From positions 8,091,395 to 8,155,394 of the forward strand of contig OX336345.1 of the NCBI GenBank assembly GCA_946902875.1: 64,000 nt of DNA, in the 5' to 3' direction. The DNA is from Nematopogon swammerdamellus. Taxonomy: Eukaryota > Arthropoda > Insecta > Lepidoptera > Adelidae. Made by a program: the position numbers and the translations under genes. The first letter of the stretch is position 1; every line of letters starts with the position of its first letter. Of the stretch, positions 54,607 to 64,000 are shown piece by piece. A model generated the notes under the pieces. That model had not been told where the DNA came from, searched no databases, and was given only the letters and a program-made list of their open reading frames with translations.

Positions 54607-57600
54607 GTACGTATATTTGTTTTATATATGTGGAATAGGATACGAACGTGAGTAGATACCTACCTAAAAATTATGACCTTCATAATTAATTTTCATAATA
54701 AAATTATCATATTTTTCCAGGTGAAGTTCGATCTGCAATAGCTCCCAGAAAGCCAGAGCGAACTGCAAGCATGCGCGAACGCGAAGCGCAGCTCGAGCTT
54801 CCCAAGAGAAGAGTGCCTCTGTCTGACGAGAAGGACGACGACGAAGTGAGCCAGGGTGGCATTGTCGAGGCTACCAACGAAGAAGTCATTCACAACTACG
54901 ATGACGTCTACAACTCTGTCAAGTACGACAACGATAGCTGCATCGAGGACAACAACTTTGATTCGGCAAAGAACAGTGACAGCGACTACGAGTATGTAAA
55001 TCACGCGCGATCGAGCTCACCCGAGTGCGATTCCGGCATCAAAAAGACTGAAGAGAGCCCCGAGATCAGACTGAATTATGGAGTTAAGGAAATTAGTTTT
55101 AGGAAGAGCGTCGAAGATGGAAGCGCCGAATACGTCAAGTATACAAACGGGATGTTCAACAGATCGTCATCCCTGCCGTACTGCGGGAGTGAAACTGAAT
55201 CCGAAATATATTCACCATACAGCTTCTACAGCTCTGCCGACATCGACGGCTCCGCATGCAACGACGACTACGGCGCTGAAGTCAATTCGAAAAACACCAC
55301 GAACAAACTGAGGGTCAGGAAAGGAAGAAGCGTCGTTCACAAGAACCTGGAAGATAACTATGGTGCTGTGGTTATAGCAAACCATGAGGCACTAGCTCAA
55401 GTGTTGGAACAGGTACAGTAGTTTTATCGTTTACATGAACACAGCTCGGCCTTCGGCCTCGCCCTTAGTTAATTGTTTTGATAAAAATATCGTTTACCTG
55501 AACGCGGTTTGGCCTTCGACCTCGCCTTTGGTTGCTTACTTTCTTCGACCAGGTTTAAATTGTTCCTGAATGCAACTCGGCCTTCGGCCTCGCCCTTAGT
55601 TATGTAATTAAATTTGTCTTTGGGATTTAGTATAACAAAAGATTCATTTTCATGTGGTTCTGAATGAAATCTTCTGGAGTTCTGGATAATTTGTCATGTT
55701 TAGTTATTCACGCGGACTAACAGCTAGTTACTACAAATGATCGACCGATGTGAGCAAATAAAATTATTTCCTCTTTCTTCTACGCAATGCTTAATCGGAT
55801 TAATTTTTGTTCCAGGTTCAGCAGAGTGCAATGATGCAACCGTCCCTACGTGGTCTCAAGGCGTGCACCAACCTGCGCTGGAGTGATTTCACGCTCACCC
55901 AGGCCGCCACACTCTCTTCCAACAAGGATCACTTTGTCAAGTCTGGAAAACGGCTCTTCTACCCAGCCGTGTGGAACTCCAGCTCTCTCGGGGCTGTCAA
56001 TGTGACGTTGATGCTTCACAAGGAGCAGATGGCGTCACAAATCGTTTCCCAGCAGTCGGTGCAGCCCCAGACGCTTAGTCTGAATGCTGTGACTGAATTC
56101 TGCGATTTGGTGCCACTACAGCAATTCGGTGAAGAAGGGGATGACTTGGTACAAGGTAATTATGCAATCCAAGTTGGTATAGTAGCTTAATGATCAATTC
56201 TACTTGTAATCCTACAGATCTTTCCCTTTTGTCCATATCATGATTGTACGGATTACTACTAGCTTCGAAGCACTTTTCAATCTGATGTTCAATCAAACCC
56301 GAAACCTCTTGAAAACAAGACGTTTCTTTTACCCGGCTATGGTGAGGTTTTCGTTAACTTTCTAGATGTACGTTTTGTTGTTCTACAAATTATAGGGGGT
56401 CCTACCCAGATGTGAGTAAGTAAGGTAACTAGCATATTTTCGCTAACTATTAAACCCTTCACTTTTCCAGCTATGATCGTGGTTCTGGCTCACACACAAG
56501 TGGACACCATGCAGTCCTACGGAGCGTCACTGCACTCATCAGAAAGCCAGAACACTAAGGAGTACCAGTTGATCCACAGCGAGCAAGCACACGAAGCTAC
56601 CTTCATGATGCTGCAGCTTATCAATGGTCTGAAGTGCCTGCAAGCGCGAGGCATAGAAGAGATCGCGGACACTCTCACTTCCTTCGTCATACTTCGAGAG
56701 AGCCAGATTAACATGCAGGGCAGCACAGCGAATCTTCAGGCGTCTGAGGACAGGCTGTCCTCGATTTCGGCGCCTAAAACAAACAACTATGGGAGATTAT
56801 GCATTTTACAGGGGTAAGTTGAATGTTTTTGGCTACAATAGGTAGGTAGGTTTTTTTATAGTAAGCGCGACATGTGACGCCGAGTCACCCATAAGGTGTC
56901 TAGCGACGCCCATGGACATTCGGGGGCTACGAATGCCATGCCGGCCTGATAGGTGCCCATTCACGCCTCTCTCGAAGGACCCGAGACTATACTTGGGGGG
57001 AAATATGAGGCAGGGAGAGCGTTCCAGAGTTTACCGGGTCTGTGGAGGAAGGATCTGCAGAACCGATTAGTAGGTACGCATCCGCGGTAAGTCCAGCTTA
57101 TAGCTATGTTCTATTGTTTTATTTTTGAAGCTGAGATAAAACTACGTTCGTTTAATTAATATGGAGTCGCAAAATACCCAAAGCAAACAAAATACACAAA
57201 GCCGACAGCTGTAATTGTCTTGAGGAGTCGTATTACACTAAGGTTGCCAATCCTCCCGGAATTCCGAGAGTTCCCGGATTTATACTTTTAAAAAATCTCC
57301 CATCATTTAGAATCAATGTAGAATATTTTACAACCTAGAGTATGCGATGGAAAATGTCAAGACCATTTAGAATTGTAAATAATCTGTTTCAGACTGAGCG
57401 AGGACACCAACAGCAACAAGTCATCAGAGGACGAGCACCTCAGCTCTCTCTGCGAGTGCGCCATCAGCGCCGTCGAGACTCTGTTGCCGGGGGACAAGCT
57501 GACTCATTTGCTCAAGGAGTTACTCCAAAACGAGCGCGCCGTCTCACTCAGTCAGGCCAAAGCAGTCCTCGAGTTCACTCTTTGGGGTCCTCTCGACGTC

Positions 57601-57804
57601 GTCCAAGGAGTTCCTGTGAAGGAAAGGGAACTCTCGCTGCAAAGATGGTTGGACCTCGAAAGGGCGACGGTCCTGCACGGTCTTGTGAGGACGCGGGTCC
57701 AATTAAATGCCTTTGAGCAGTTACACCTCATGTTTTTGGTCCGGTCAAGTGCGAAAGCCATGTGCGACGCGTCCATACTGATGGAGAGAGCGAACATTTA
57801 TTGA
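52038..57804 (+). CDS. PEAK1: PEAK/PRAG-family pseudokinase scaffold (5 coding exons)
   Basis: The spliced product is 1451 residues from exons 52038-54606, 54721-55412, 55816-56155, 56471-56813 and 57393-57804, all with GT-AG borders and consistent phases (1, 0, 1, 2). The N-terminus (MSPVCHNFVQNAWKKDFCSNCF) has the Cys/Trp pattern of vertebrate PEAK1. A long disordered, acidic and Ser-rich region follows, then proline motifs, the IYANLG motif, tyrosine-rich exon 2, and a C-terminal pseudokinase plus helices (LEFTLWGPLD, LQRWLDLERATVLHG). Vertebrate members are catalytically dead scaffolds binding Grb2/Shc/Crk at adhesions and form dimers. ATG 52038 is chosen because it aligns with the vertebrate start; the frame is open back to the acceptor at 51996, so extra upstream residues cannot be excluded. 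Confidence 0.88.
54721..55412 (+). CDS. PEAK1: PEAK-like exon 2: tyrosine-rich linker and start of pseudokinase
   Basis: Residues 857-1087. It completes the IYANLGEVRSAIAPRKP motif, comparable with the YSNLG motif of vertebrate PEAK proteins. Contains several tyrosines in acidic context (YDDVYNSVKYDND) and YEYVNH, whose Y-V-N fits a Grb2 SH2 site. Ends NYGAVVIANHEALAQVLEQ, the start of the pseudokinase N-lobe. Borders: TTTTTCCAG|GT and CAG|GTACAG. Confidence 0.9.
55430..55610. repeat. three copies of a CTCGGCCTTCGGCCTCGCCC motif in intron 2
   Basis: The motif, itself nearly palindromic, recurs at about 55444, 55507 and 55574, roughly 65 bp apart, each followed by 'ttagttaa'-like sequence. 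Such 'ggccttcggcc' units are common in moth intergenic DNA. Possible small tandem element. Confidence 0.65.
55816..56155 (+). CDS. PEAK1: PEAK-like exon 3: pseudokinase N-lobe
   Basis: Residues 1088-1200 plus one base. Contains LRGLKACTNLRWSDFTLTQA and RLFYPAVWNSSSLGAVNVTL. No VAIK-type lysine or glycine loop is seen, in line with a pseudokinase. Borders: TTCCAG|GTT and CAAG|GTAATT. Confidence 0.9.
56471..56813 (+). CDS. PEAK1: PEAK-like exon 4: pseudokinase C-lobe
   Basis: Residues 1201-1314 plus two bases. LQLINGLKCLQARGIEEI corresponds to the helix preceding the catalytic loop in kinases; the HRD motif is absent and no DFG is seen. Ends YGRLCILQG before donor GG|GTAAGT. Confidence 0.9.
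56865..57105 (-). mobile_element. LINE 3' end fragment in intron 4
   Basis: Minus-oriented copy of the 3' tail family ('ggtgtctagcgacgcccatg' to 'atctgcagaaccgattag'), comparable to 1390-1640. It lies wholly in the intron and leaves splice sites intact. Confidence 0.7.
57393..57804 (+). CDS. PEAK1: PEAK-like exon 5: C-terminal helices and stop
   Basis: Residues 1315-1451 and the TGA at 57802-57804. LSSLCECAISAVETLLPGDK, VLEFTLWGPLD and LQRWLDLERATVLHGLVRTR match the kinase C-lobe end and the split helical dimerisation region of PEAK proteins. Acceptor: CTGTTTCAG|A. Confidence 0.9.
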
Positions 57805-58390
57805 TTTTGTAGATATTTATATGGTGAAATGGGTAGCTGTGTAATGTATTTTGTGCTACAATGTTTAGCTGGTTTGACCGATGTGTGAAAACGGCCTAAG
57901 TGTTGTGCGTATTACTGGAATTAACATCTGAGTGTGTTTCAAAGAATTATAATATAAACTGCCATGTCCTTTTGTAGCAGGAAGTTTTCAAAAATGGTTT
58001 TAATCATAAAAATAGTGTTATTTACTTACATGAATTTACTCGCTCATAGTTTAAGGCATGTACAAACATTCGTGAATTGAACAGTTGAAATTATTGAATT
58101 AAATTGATAGAATTTTATATACCGTTATTCTGATATTGATTGAAGATCAAAACTTATTTTACTTGTTATTAGATATTAATACTTAGCTGTAAACGGGTGC
58201 CAACTAATGAGGGCATACTCAATGTCACTATATATATTCTTGGTGCCTTATTTCGAATTAATGCAAAGGATGCAATGCACTGTACATTATACATTTCGTA
58301 ATTTATGTTTACCTACTCTAAGTTCACTTTACAAGTTCAAAATGTTAGATAATATTTTCATTTATCTTGTCTAGTTATAGATATAATAAA
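57805..58390 (+). terminator. 3' UTR with candidate polyadenylation signal
   Basis: AT-rich non-coding sequence after the stop. The canonical AATAAA at 58385-58390 is the best candidate signal; earlier variants are weaker. The transcript end is inferred. Confidence 0.5.
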
Positions 58391-58599
58391 ATTATTGCAA
58401 ACATTATGCATGTAGTCGTGATTTTTTTTTAACCTAAAAATCTTACAACATGGGGAAGCTTGTTGCCGAGCGTTGCGAGTTGCGAGATGCTGCTGTGCTC
58501 CAACTACTGCTGAGTTCGAGAACGACCTATTTACACTTATTCTGAGTTCGATAAGTGCACTTCCTTAATGAACACTATAGTTCCTTAATTGTTCAGATC

Positions 58600-58725
58600 C
58601 ATGTAAAACTGTAGATCCCGTCCCTTACCTTACTAGGTAGGTCAGTTCAATAGGCTATGAAAATAGGCCGGTGTAGCCGGCACGAGCAATGGGAAGTGGT
58701 CCCAAGCACCTAAGGTTTGTTTTTG
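58600..58725 (+). mobile_element. SINE fragment
   Basis: 'taaaactgtagatcccgtcc' and 'taccttactaggtaggtcag' match the SINE body start; internal deletion follows ('gtgtagccggcacgagcaat'). Confidence 0.5.
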
Positions 58726-58729
58726 TTTT

Positions 58730-60515
58730 TTTATCAGAGAGTAGTTTTGCATTTCTTGCTATTTTGTGAGTGAAAAAACATGCATCGAAAATATTTTTCA
58801 AATATTAACCAGAATCTAAAATTAGTTTAGGCATAATTAGGTGGAATGCCGAAGGACGGAATGGTGAGTGTATAGAAACATATAAAAGAATCAGCCTCAG
58901 CCAGAATCGGTGATTATCACTTGAATCAGGTCCGTCCTCTTTCGACTTCACATAGGACTGGCAAAGTTTTAATTAACACGAGTATATACTGGTCTGGCAA
59001 CATTACCTAAAGTGTACTAATATAAAATATGAACCTAAATTCTTATTCATTATAACTTAAGCTTTTTGTATATTTACTTTACCCCCTCTAGGTAAAGGCC
59101 ACAGCTGTTGCTAGCCAGACTTTGACGCTAGTAACTGAAACTAGATTTCGATAACGGAGGATCACAACTCATAACAAAATCACTTTTTTTTCAGTGCCTC
59201 CTAGAGCTCCTAGACCACTAGATAATAGTTAGTAGGAATAAAATGTTCTTGTTGGCCGGTCTAGTCAAAGGTCTAGTAGTAGTTTCAATGTATTTGGGCT
59301 GACGTCACAGGTATAGAAAGTGATGCCAAAGAGATTGAAATATAATATGTCTACATCATGTGCTAAATAAGACAAAGGATTCAACAACATTGTTTATTAA
59401 ACAGGTCCTACTTACATAATGGACTCCTAATATTATTTTTTTTATGTACAGACACAGCGGTGGATTCAGGATTAATTCAGCTCAATCATAGCAATAAAAA
59501 ATAAAAAAATCTACGAGTATGGGCCTCGTTCGAGAGTAATACAATACAAACTATTTAAGCGCGCAGCCCCCTTTTTTTTACAAAACAATTTAGCCCAGAT
59601 GAGCCAATTTTTGAACAGCCACGTTATAAATAAATCAGGCTTAAGCACAAAGTTTTGGATCATAATCTGCTTAAATCTACAAGAACTTCTACGCATATAA
59701 AAATCCTGAAATTGAAAACAAAACTTGTTGGTAAATGGTAATATTATGAATGACTATTATTATTATGAATGAATATTATTATGGATGAGTGATGAGCTGT
59801 GATGTGGAAGACAAAGAAGTAGTAAGACAATGTAATAACATTTATATTGAACTTCAGTCAGTCAATCACCTGTGTGTCCACTGCTAGACATATACCTCTC
59901 AAATTTTTCTCCAGCTCTCCCGGTCTTCAGTAGCATTGAACTTCAGCAGAACATATTTGTATTGGCTCAATCCGTGTAAAAATTATAAATTCAATTAAAT
60001 CTTCTGAAACAATGATTACCAAATTACTAATGTAATGTACAATATCAATGGAATGCTTTGGAATTGGTAATTTTCCTTATTAATTAAAATGAAATAATAC
60101 CTAACGTAATTCAATGAAGGTTTTATCATCAGAATGTGTTCTATAACATGTTTCAACGGCGCGTTGATTCCACTCCACGTCACACTTCTGTAATAGAGTT
60201 TGACATCTGTAGATGAAATCCGCCTCCTCAAAAATAAAACAGACTTTATCACAATCACCGACCACTGAGCTAGGGATAAATAGGTCAGCGCGCCTCCCGT
60301 CTTTTATGCGCTAGAAGTGCATACAACACAACGATACGCGCCGCCACCAAGCGCCGCGTTCGATTGACCGTCGTCGCTCGGGTTGCGCTCTCTCCCCGCT
60401 TTATTCTGCACACCCTCCATGTAGACGCTTTGTAGCATTCGTAGACTCAAATTTTCGGTAGTAGTTCTATCTATATGCATCATCATTATAGAACACAAGT
60501 TTCATTTTAATTTTG
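58730..60515. other. no gene; minor LINE tail fragment
   Basis: Mostly AT-rich intergenic sequence between the convergent genes. 59870-59945 ('tgtccactgctagacatata') resembles an RTE LINE 3' tail. Small frames at 59511 and 60016 have no domain. 60290-60420 is GC-richer with no clear promoter. Confidence 0.4.
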
Positions 60516-60519
60516 TCAA

Positions 60520-60790
60520 TGTGGTGGGTGGCCCAGTGGTCTGGGCGTCGGCTTCTCTCGCGAGAGGTCCGATATTCGAATCCAACCGGCGTGTACGAAT
60601 GAGTTTTTTATGATTTGAAAAAAATTACGCGCCTACCTTCACCAGCTGCTCCATGGTTCAGATTCCATGTAAAAATGTAGGTCCACCGTGTTGACTGCAG
60701 GAAATTACTATTACTACTAATACAATACTACTAAAGGCAATAAGCCCACCCTTGCCACAAGTTAAGTGGCATAAAGTGTATTATTATAAT
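60520..60790 (+). mobile_element. tRNA-derived SINE
   Basis: Box A TGGCCCAGTGG at 60529-60539 and a box B-like TATTCGAATCC at 60573-60583. The body and the 'aagtggcataaagtgtatta' 3' end match 47448-47700. It contains a short (TAC)n expansion at 60708-60735. Confidence 0.8.
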
Positions 60791-60869
60791 TATGTCATCC
60801 ATTTATTCACACATTACTTTTATATAAATTTTATATCCTTACAAAATTATAATCTAAAATTTATACAAA

Positions 60870-61100
60870 ACAGCCGGAGTTTCCACCACCGTCGGCGGGG
60901 TGAACGGGACGGGACGGCGACAGGGAGAGAAACCTCCGGACAATAAGTGCAGTGTCGAGCAGGGCTGCTTTATGAATCTGACTGAATCTGAATCTTGACC
61001 AATCAGCTAGAGCCTCTCAAGGTGGTCGTCGAGGCTCTTCGCCATCAGACGGTCCACATTTTGGTAACCTCGTGCTGCAGATGCAGATATTATTATTATT
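60870..61100. repeat. probable LINE-derived repeat
   Basis: Contains 'cttcgccatcagacggtcca' and 'gaatctgactgaatctgaat', types of sequence common in moth LINE 3' regions. No second copy in this window, so this is a weak call. Confidence 0.35.
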
Positions 61101-62715
61101 AATGCCTCGCAAGCAGCCATGGTATTGGTTATTTTATTAACATTTTCTTTCAAATTGTGCTTGAGTTAGTAATTTTTAAATCAAACAGAAACGCAGCAAC
61201 TTTCATATAGAATCGCAAATCATAAATGCAGTAAGTAAAAAAATCTAAGTGTGTATTGCAATGTAGGTATATTACATCTTCAGTATGCAGGTAAGTACAT
61301 AGATAAATGCTTCTTCAGGCGTAATTACAATAAATACATATTCATTTGTGCTGCAGATGAAAAACAATCTAGTAATATGTTGTGAGTTCATTTTCATATT
61401 CACCCAAACCAACAAAAAACATTAAAAATGTGCAAAGTTTCAGAGTACAAGTGTCAATTATTCTTAAAATGATCAGCTCAAGAGATAGTCCTAGTAATGT
61501 TTAGAGTTAACTTAACGCATAGGTATACTATAAGCAAATACTGTATTTCTGAAATCTGCTGAATTGTACACTAGGTAGAAGCTATAATATTATAGATAAA
61601 AGCGCACGACTTTAAAATGATTAAATAAATAATAATATAAATTAGATCTAGGATTTATTATATTTAAATTTAGTCAAAAGCACAATATTATAATTAAATT
61701 AATAACTGGTTAATAATGTCCCCAAACACAAAATGCAATAAAAAATATTAAGCAAAACATTTTTCGTCGTTATCTATACCTTAAATTATTTTATTACCGC
61801 CAATATTGATGAATATAATTTTTTTTATTTTGTAGGTTTATAATAATAAATAAAATAATACATATATAAAATAATACATAATAATACATAATAATACAAA
61901 TAATACATTCCTATATAGTATCACGCCTGTTTCCCAGTGGGGTAGGCAGAGACAAGGGATATCTAAGTCCCACTAACCTGACCTGACACCTCTCCCGCTT
62001 ATTACATACCACACGCTGTATCCCCATAATCAGGATAGGCAGAGTAATCGGTATAGGTAATCTAAAACAATCTATTTTATAATAAAAATAAGCATGTGCG
62101 AAATTTAACGAAAATTATCACAAGTCTTTTCCAAATTATTTCGGGAATGACCAAATTAAATCTAAATTACACAACACAAACCATATTCTAACACAACAAT
62201 ATACAAGAAATTATTTACGGTAATATCTCAATAAAACGTGAGGTGAAAATAAAATGTGAGATGGCACCTCCGGTTTAATAAACTGTTTCAATCGTAAATA
62301 CGCCATTTATTTTCTGGAAGTAATTTACTAGTTAGTAATTTGGGTAATTTATGTACAGTAATGCACAATTGGAACTATTCACTTAGAATTTATGAAAAAA
62401 TATATACACGGTGTTGCAATCCCAACCGTAAAACCCAAAAGGGGGTGATTCTGTACGTGAAATAGAACAACTTTTGTTCACTACTTTTTAATTTGAAGAA
62501 AAAAAAATTTTTTTTCTCCATACATTTTGAGAATAGGTATTTAAAATTTGTATGCCACTGTACACAAAAGAAACATTATTTTAAAAATAATGAAAAAAAA
62601 ACACACCAGACCTTCACAATGTCCTTCTCAGTCAACTTGTGCCTTTTAGATACTAAATGTACTGCCACCAGAGTGAGTTAATTGCTATGTTCTAAATGTA
62701 ACAGCTCATGTGCAG
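61100..62715. other. no gene; repeat fragments
   Basis: Very AT-rich. 61855-61910 is an (ATAATAC)-like short tandem array. 61930-62060 holds interspersed fragments, including 'accacacgctgtatcccc' of repeat D. No coding signal. Confidence 0.45.
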
Positions 62716-62719
62716 TAAT

Positions 62720-62831
62720 TTATAATCCCTTGTTGAAGTAGACGTACGGCGGTGGCTTGCCGCCGGTGTTCTTTAGAATTTCTTCATAGTTTTCTTTTTC
62801 AAAGCGTTTTATCGTCTCCGTTGACAGTCGG
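62720..62831 (-). CDS. Sfxn2: sideroflexin, last coding exon
   Basis: On the minus strand, after acceptor TTTCAG (62832-62837), the exon encodes RLSTETIKRFEKENYEEIL and then KPPPYVYFNKGL followed by TAA (62720-62722). The C-terminal YVYFNKGL is the conserved end of sideroflexins, multi-pass inner mitochondrial membrane proteins that transport serine (SFXN1/3) or act in iron and haem metabolism (SFXN2). The PYVYFNKGL ending favours SFXN2, but with only 50 residues that is tentative. It converges with the PEAK-like gene. Confidence 0.85.
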
Positions 62832-63111
62832 CTGAAATATAATTCCAAATATTACTACAAGAACTACTTATGTACTTAATACAATAAAACCCGCCTAACA
62901 TGATTTTCATAGTTTTTTTTATTTTTATTGTGACAGAGTACTGAGTGACAATGCAAAGTAAAACAATGGCAGTGATTTCCGAACGTGCTAACATCGTGCG
63001 ATCCGCATGCGACTCACGCAACGCGAATGCAGCACAATATATAATAAAAGAATTTTTCAAGTTTAAATTAAATCAAAATAAATATTTATTTTATTATTAT
63101 TTATAGCTCAC

Positions 63112-63159
63112 CATCGCTGCGGGAACAGGGCGCAAGCCGTCGGCACCATCACCGTCAAA
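63112..63159 (-). CDS. Sfxn2: sideroflexin, penultimate coding exon
   Basis: A 48-bp exon between acceptor CATTGCAG and donor ATG|GTGAGC (donor 63106-63111). In the phase required by the last exon it encodes LTVMVPTACALFPQR plus a Cys codon split by the intron, matching the conserved CALFPQ segment of sideroflexins. Upstream exons lie beyond 64000. Confidence 0.85.
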
Positions 63160-63451
63160 CTGCAATGAAAAATAAATATACAATAAAATTCAACAATTAA
63201 TATGATGGTATCCACAGAATATTAAAATGAGTAGAAGTAGCGCGATGACTCGTTGTGTGTACGACAAGTAAGCGAAGCTCCGCGTACTCGATCTCCGCCC
63301 ATATCTGTCGCCTGGCATTACTGCCACAGAATTCATCTAGCTAAAGCATTACACAACGGCCTGGTGTCTCACATTACTTACAGTGCAAAGACAATAGCCT
63401 CACAGAGAATTTATCATCTTTTTGCCGTTCATCTTACACCACAGAGTCTTC

Positions 63452-63955
63452 CTTACCTATAATAAAATCCAACGTCTGCTTTCTGTATGTCTGAGTGTCT
63501 GTCTGTCCGCTTATAACTCGAGAACCACTGAACCGATTTTAATAAAATAAAATTCTACGGATAGCTTGATTCTTCCCATCAACTATAGGCTACTTACTAT
63601 CACGCTAAATGGCTTATGAGGGTAGCAGTGAAGTGAAATATGAGAGCACTTGGCAATATTTGTATGTAACGGACACGGAATCATTCACCCGAGTAAGAAC
63701 CGACTTACCTATAATAAAATCCAACGTCTGCTTTCTGTATGTCTGAGTGTCTGTCTGTCCGCTTATAACTCGAGAACCACTGAACCGATTTTAATAAAAC
63801 AAAATTCTACGGATAGCTTGATTCTTCCCATCAACTATAGGCTACTTACTATCACGCTAAATGGCTTATGAGGGTAGCAGTGAAGTGAAATATGAGAGCA
63901 CTTGGCAATATTTGTATGTAACGGACACGGAATCATTCACCCGAGTAAGAACCGA
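63452..63955. repeat. 252-bp tandem duplication
   Basis: 63452-63703 and 63704-63955 are near-identical (one difference noticed). Each unit holds about 205 bp of the repeat seen at 49965-50182 plus about 45 bp of local flank (through 'cgagtaagaaccga'). Lies in a presumed sideroflexin intron. Frame 63650-63871 is a by-product. Confidence 0.88.
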
Positions 63956-63971
63956 TGACATTACAATATCC

Positions 63972-64000
63972 TGAAGGGGGAGGGGAGAGGGAGGGGGGGG
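63972..64000. repeat. G-rich purine tract at the window end
   Basis: An almost pure GA tract with G runs, ending in G8. It could form G-quadruplex structure or mark low-quality sequence. Confidence 0.5.

Noticed and set aside
4515..60590. tRNA genes at 4520, 47452 and 60525
   Set aside because: Pol III box A and B matches are present, but the cloverleaf is not closed and the sequences continue into shared SINE bodies.

Overview
The window looks like an AT-rich insect nuclear genome, most likely a moth or butterfly. It has short GT-AG introns, an insect-type gene arrangement, and a heavy load of interspersed repeats of kinds common in Lepidoptera: tRNA-headed SINEs, repeats ending in a CCGCGGGC motif, RTE- and Jockey-type LINEs, and mariner and hAT MITEs. 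No bacterial, organellar or viral genes, rRNA genes, functional tRNA genes or CRISPR arrays were seen.

Two host genes can be supported. The first, on the + strand, has five coding exons (52038-57804, 1451 codons plus stop) and encodes a PEAK/PRAG-family pseudokinase scaffold. The call rests on a cysteine-containing N-terminus that resembles vertebrate PEAK1, a conserved IYANLG tyrosine motif split by intron 1, and a C-terminal pseudokinase with dimerisation helices. A GC-rich stretch at about 5017-5511 ending in a clean splice donor may be its 5' UTR exon; if so, about 46 kb of repeat-filled sequence is its first intron. The second gene, on the - strand, is represented by the last two coding exons of a sideroflexin (62720-62831 and 63112-63159). 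The rest of it lies beyond the right edge. The two genes converge.

Almost everything between 1 and 51 kb is transposon debris with a clear nesting history. The most notable element is a 6.56-kb BEL/Pao LTR retrotransposon (34447-41005) with a 5-bp target duplication and two 1390-bp LTRs in which I found one difference by eye. It keeps gag and the aspartic protease, lacks reverse transcriptase, RNase H and nearly all of integrase, and carries a Pro/Ala-rich region with 162-bp tandem units instead. It looks like a recently mobile, non-autonomous gag-protease derivative. Other clear elements are a 5'-truncated LINE with an intact 693-codon RT ORF (about 23885-26344), two copies of a hAT-type MITE with 8-bp target duplications (26353-26648 and 45059-45349), two decayed mariner/Tc1 transposons (3412-3988 and about 20650-21553), a foldback element with internal 70-bp tandem repeats (13053-13464), an RTE LINE broken by a second LINE in the opposite orientation (about 42395-43916), and several MITEs, hairpins and palindromes.

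The right part (51-64 kb) is richer in genes. Introns of the PEAK-like gene and of the sideroflexin gene also hold repeat fragments, including a recent-looking 252-bp tandem duplication at 63452-63955.
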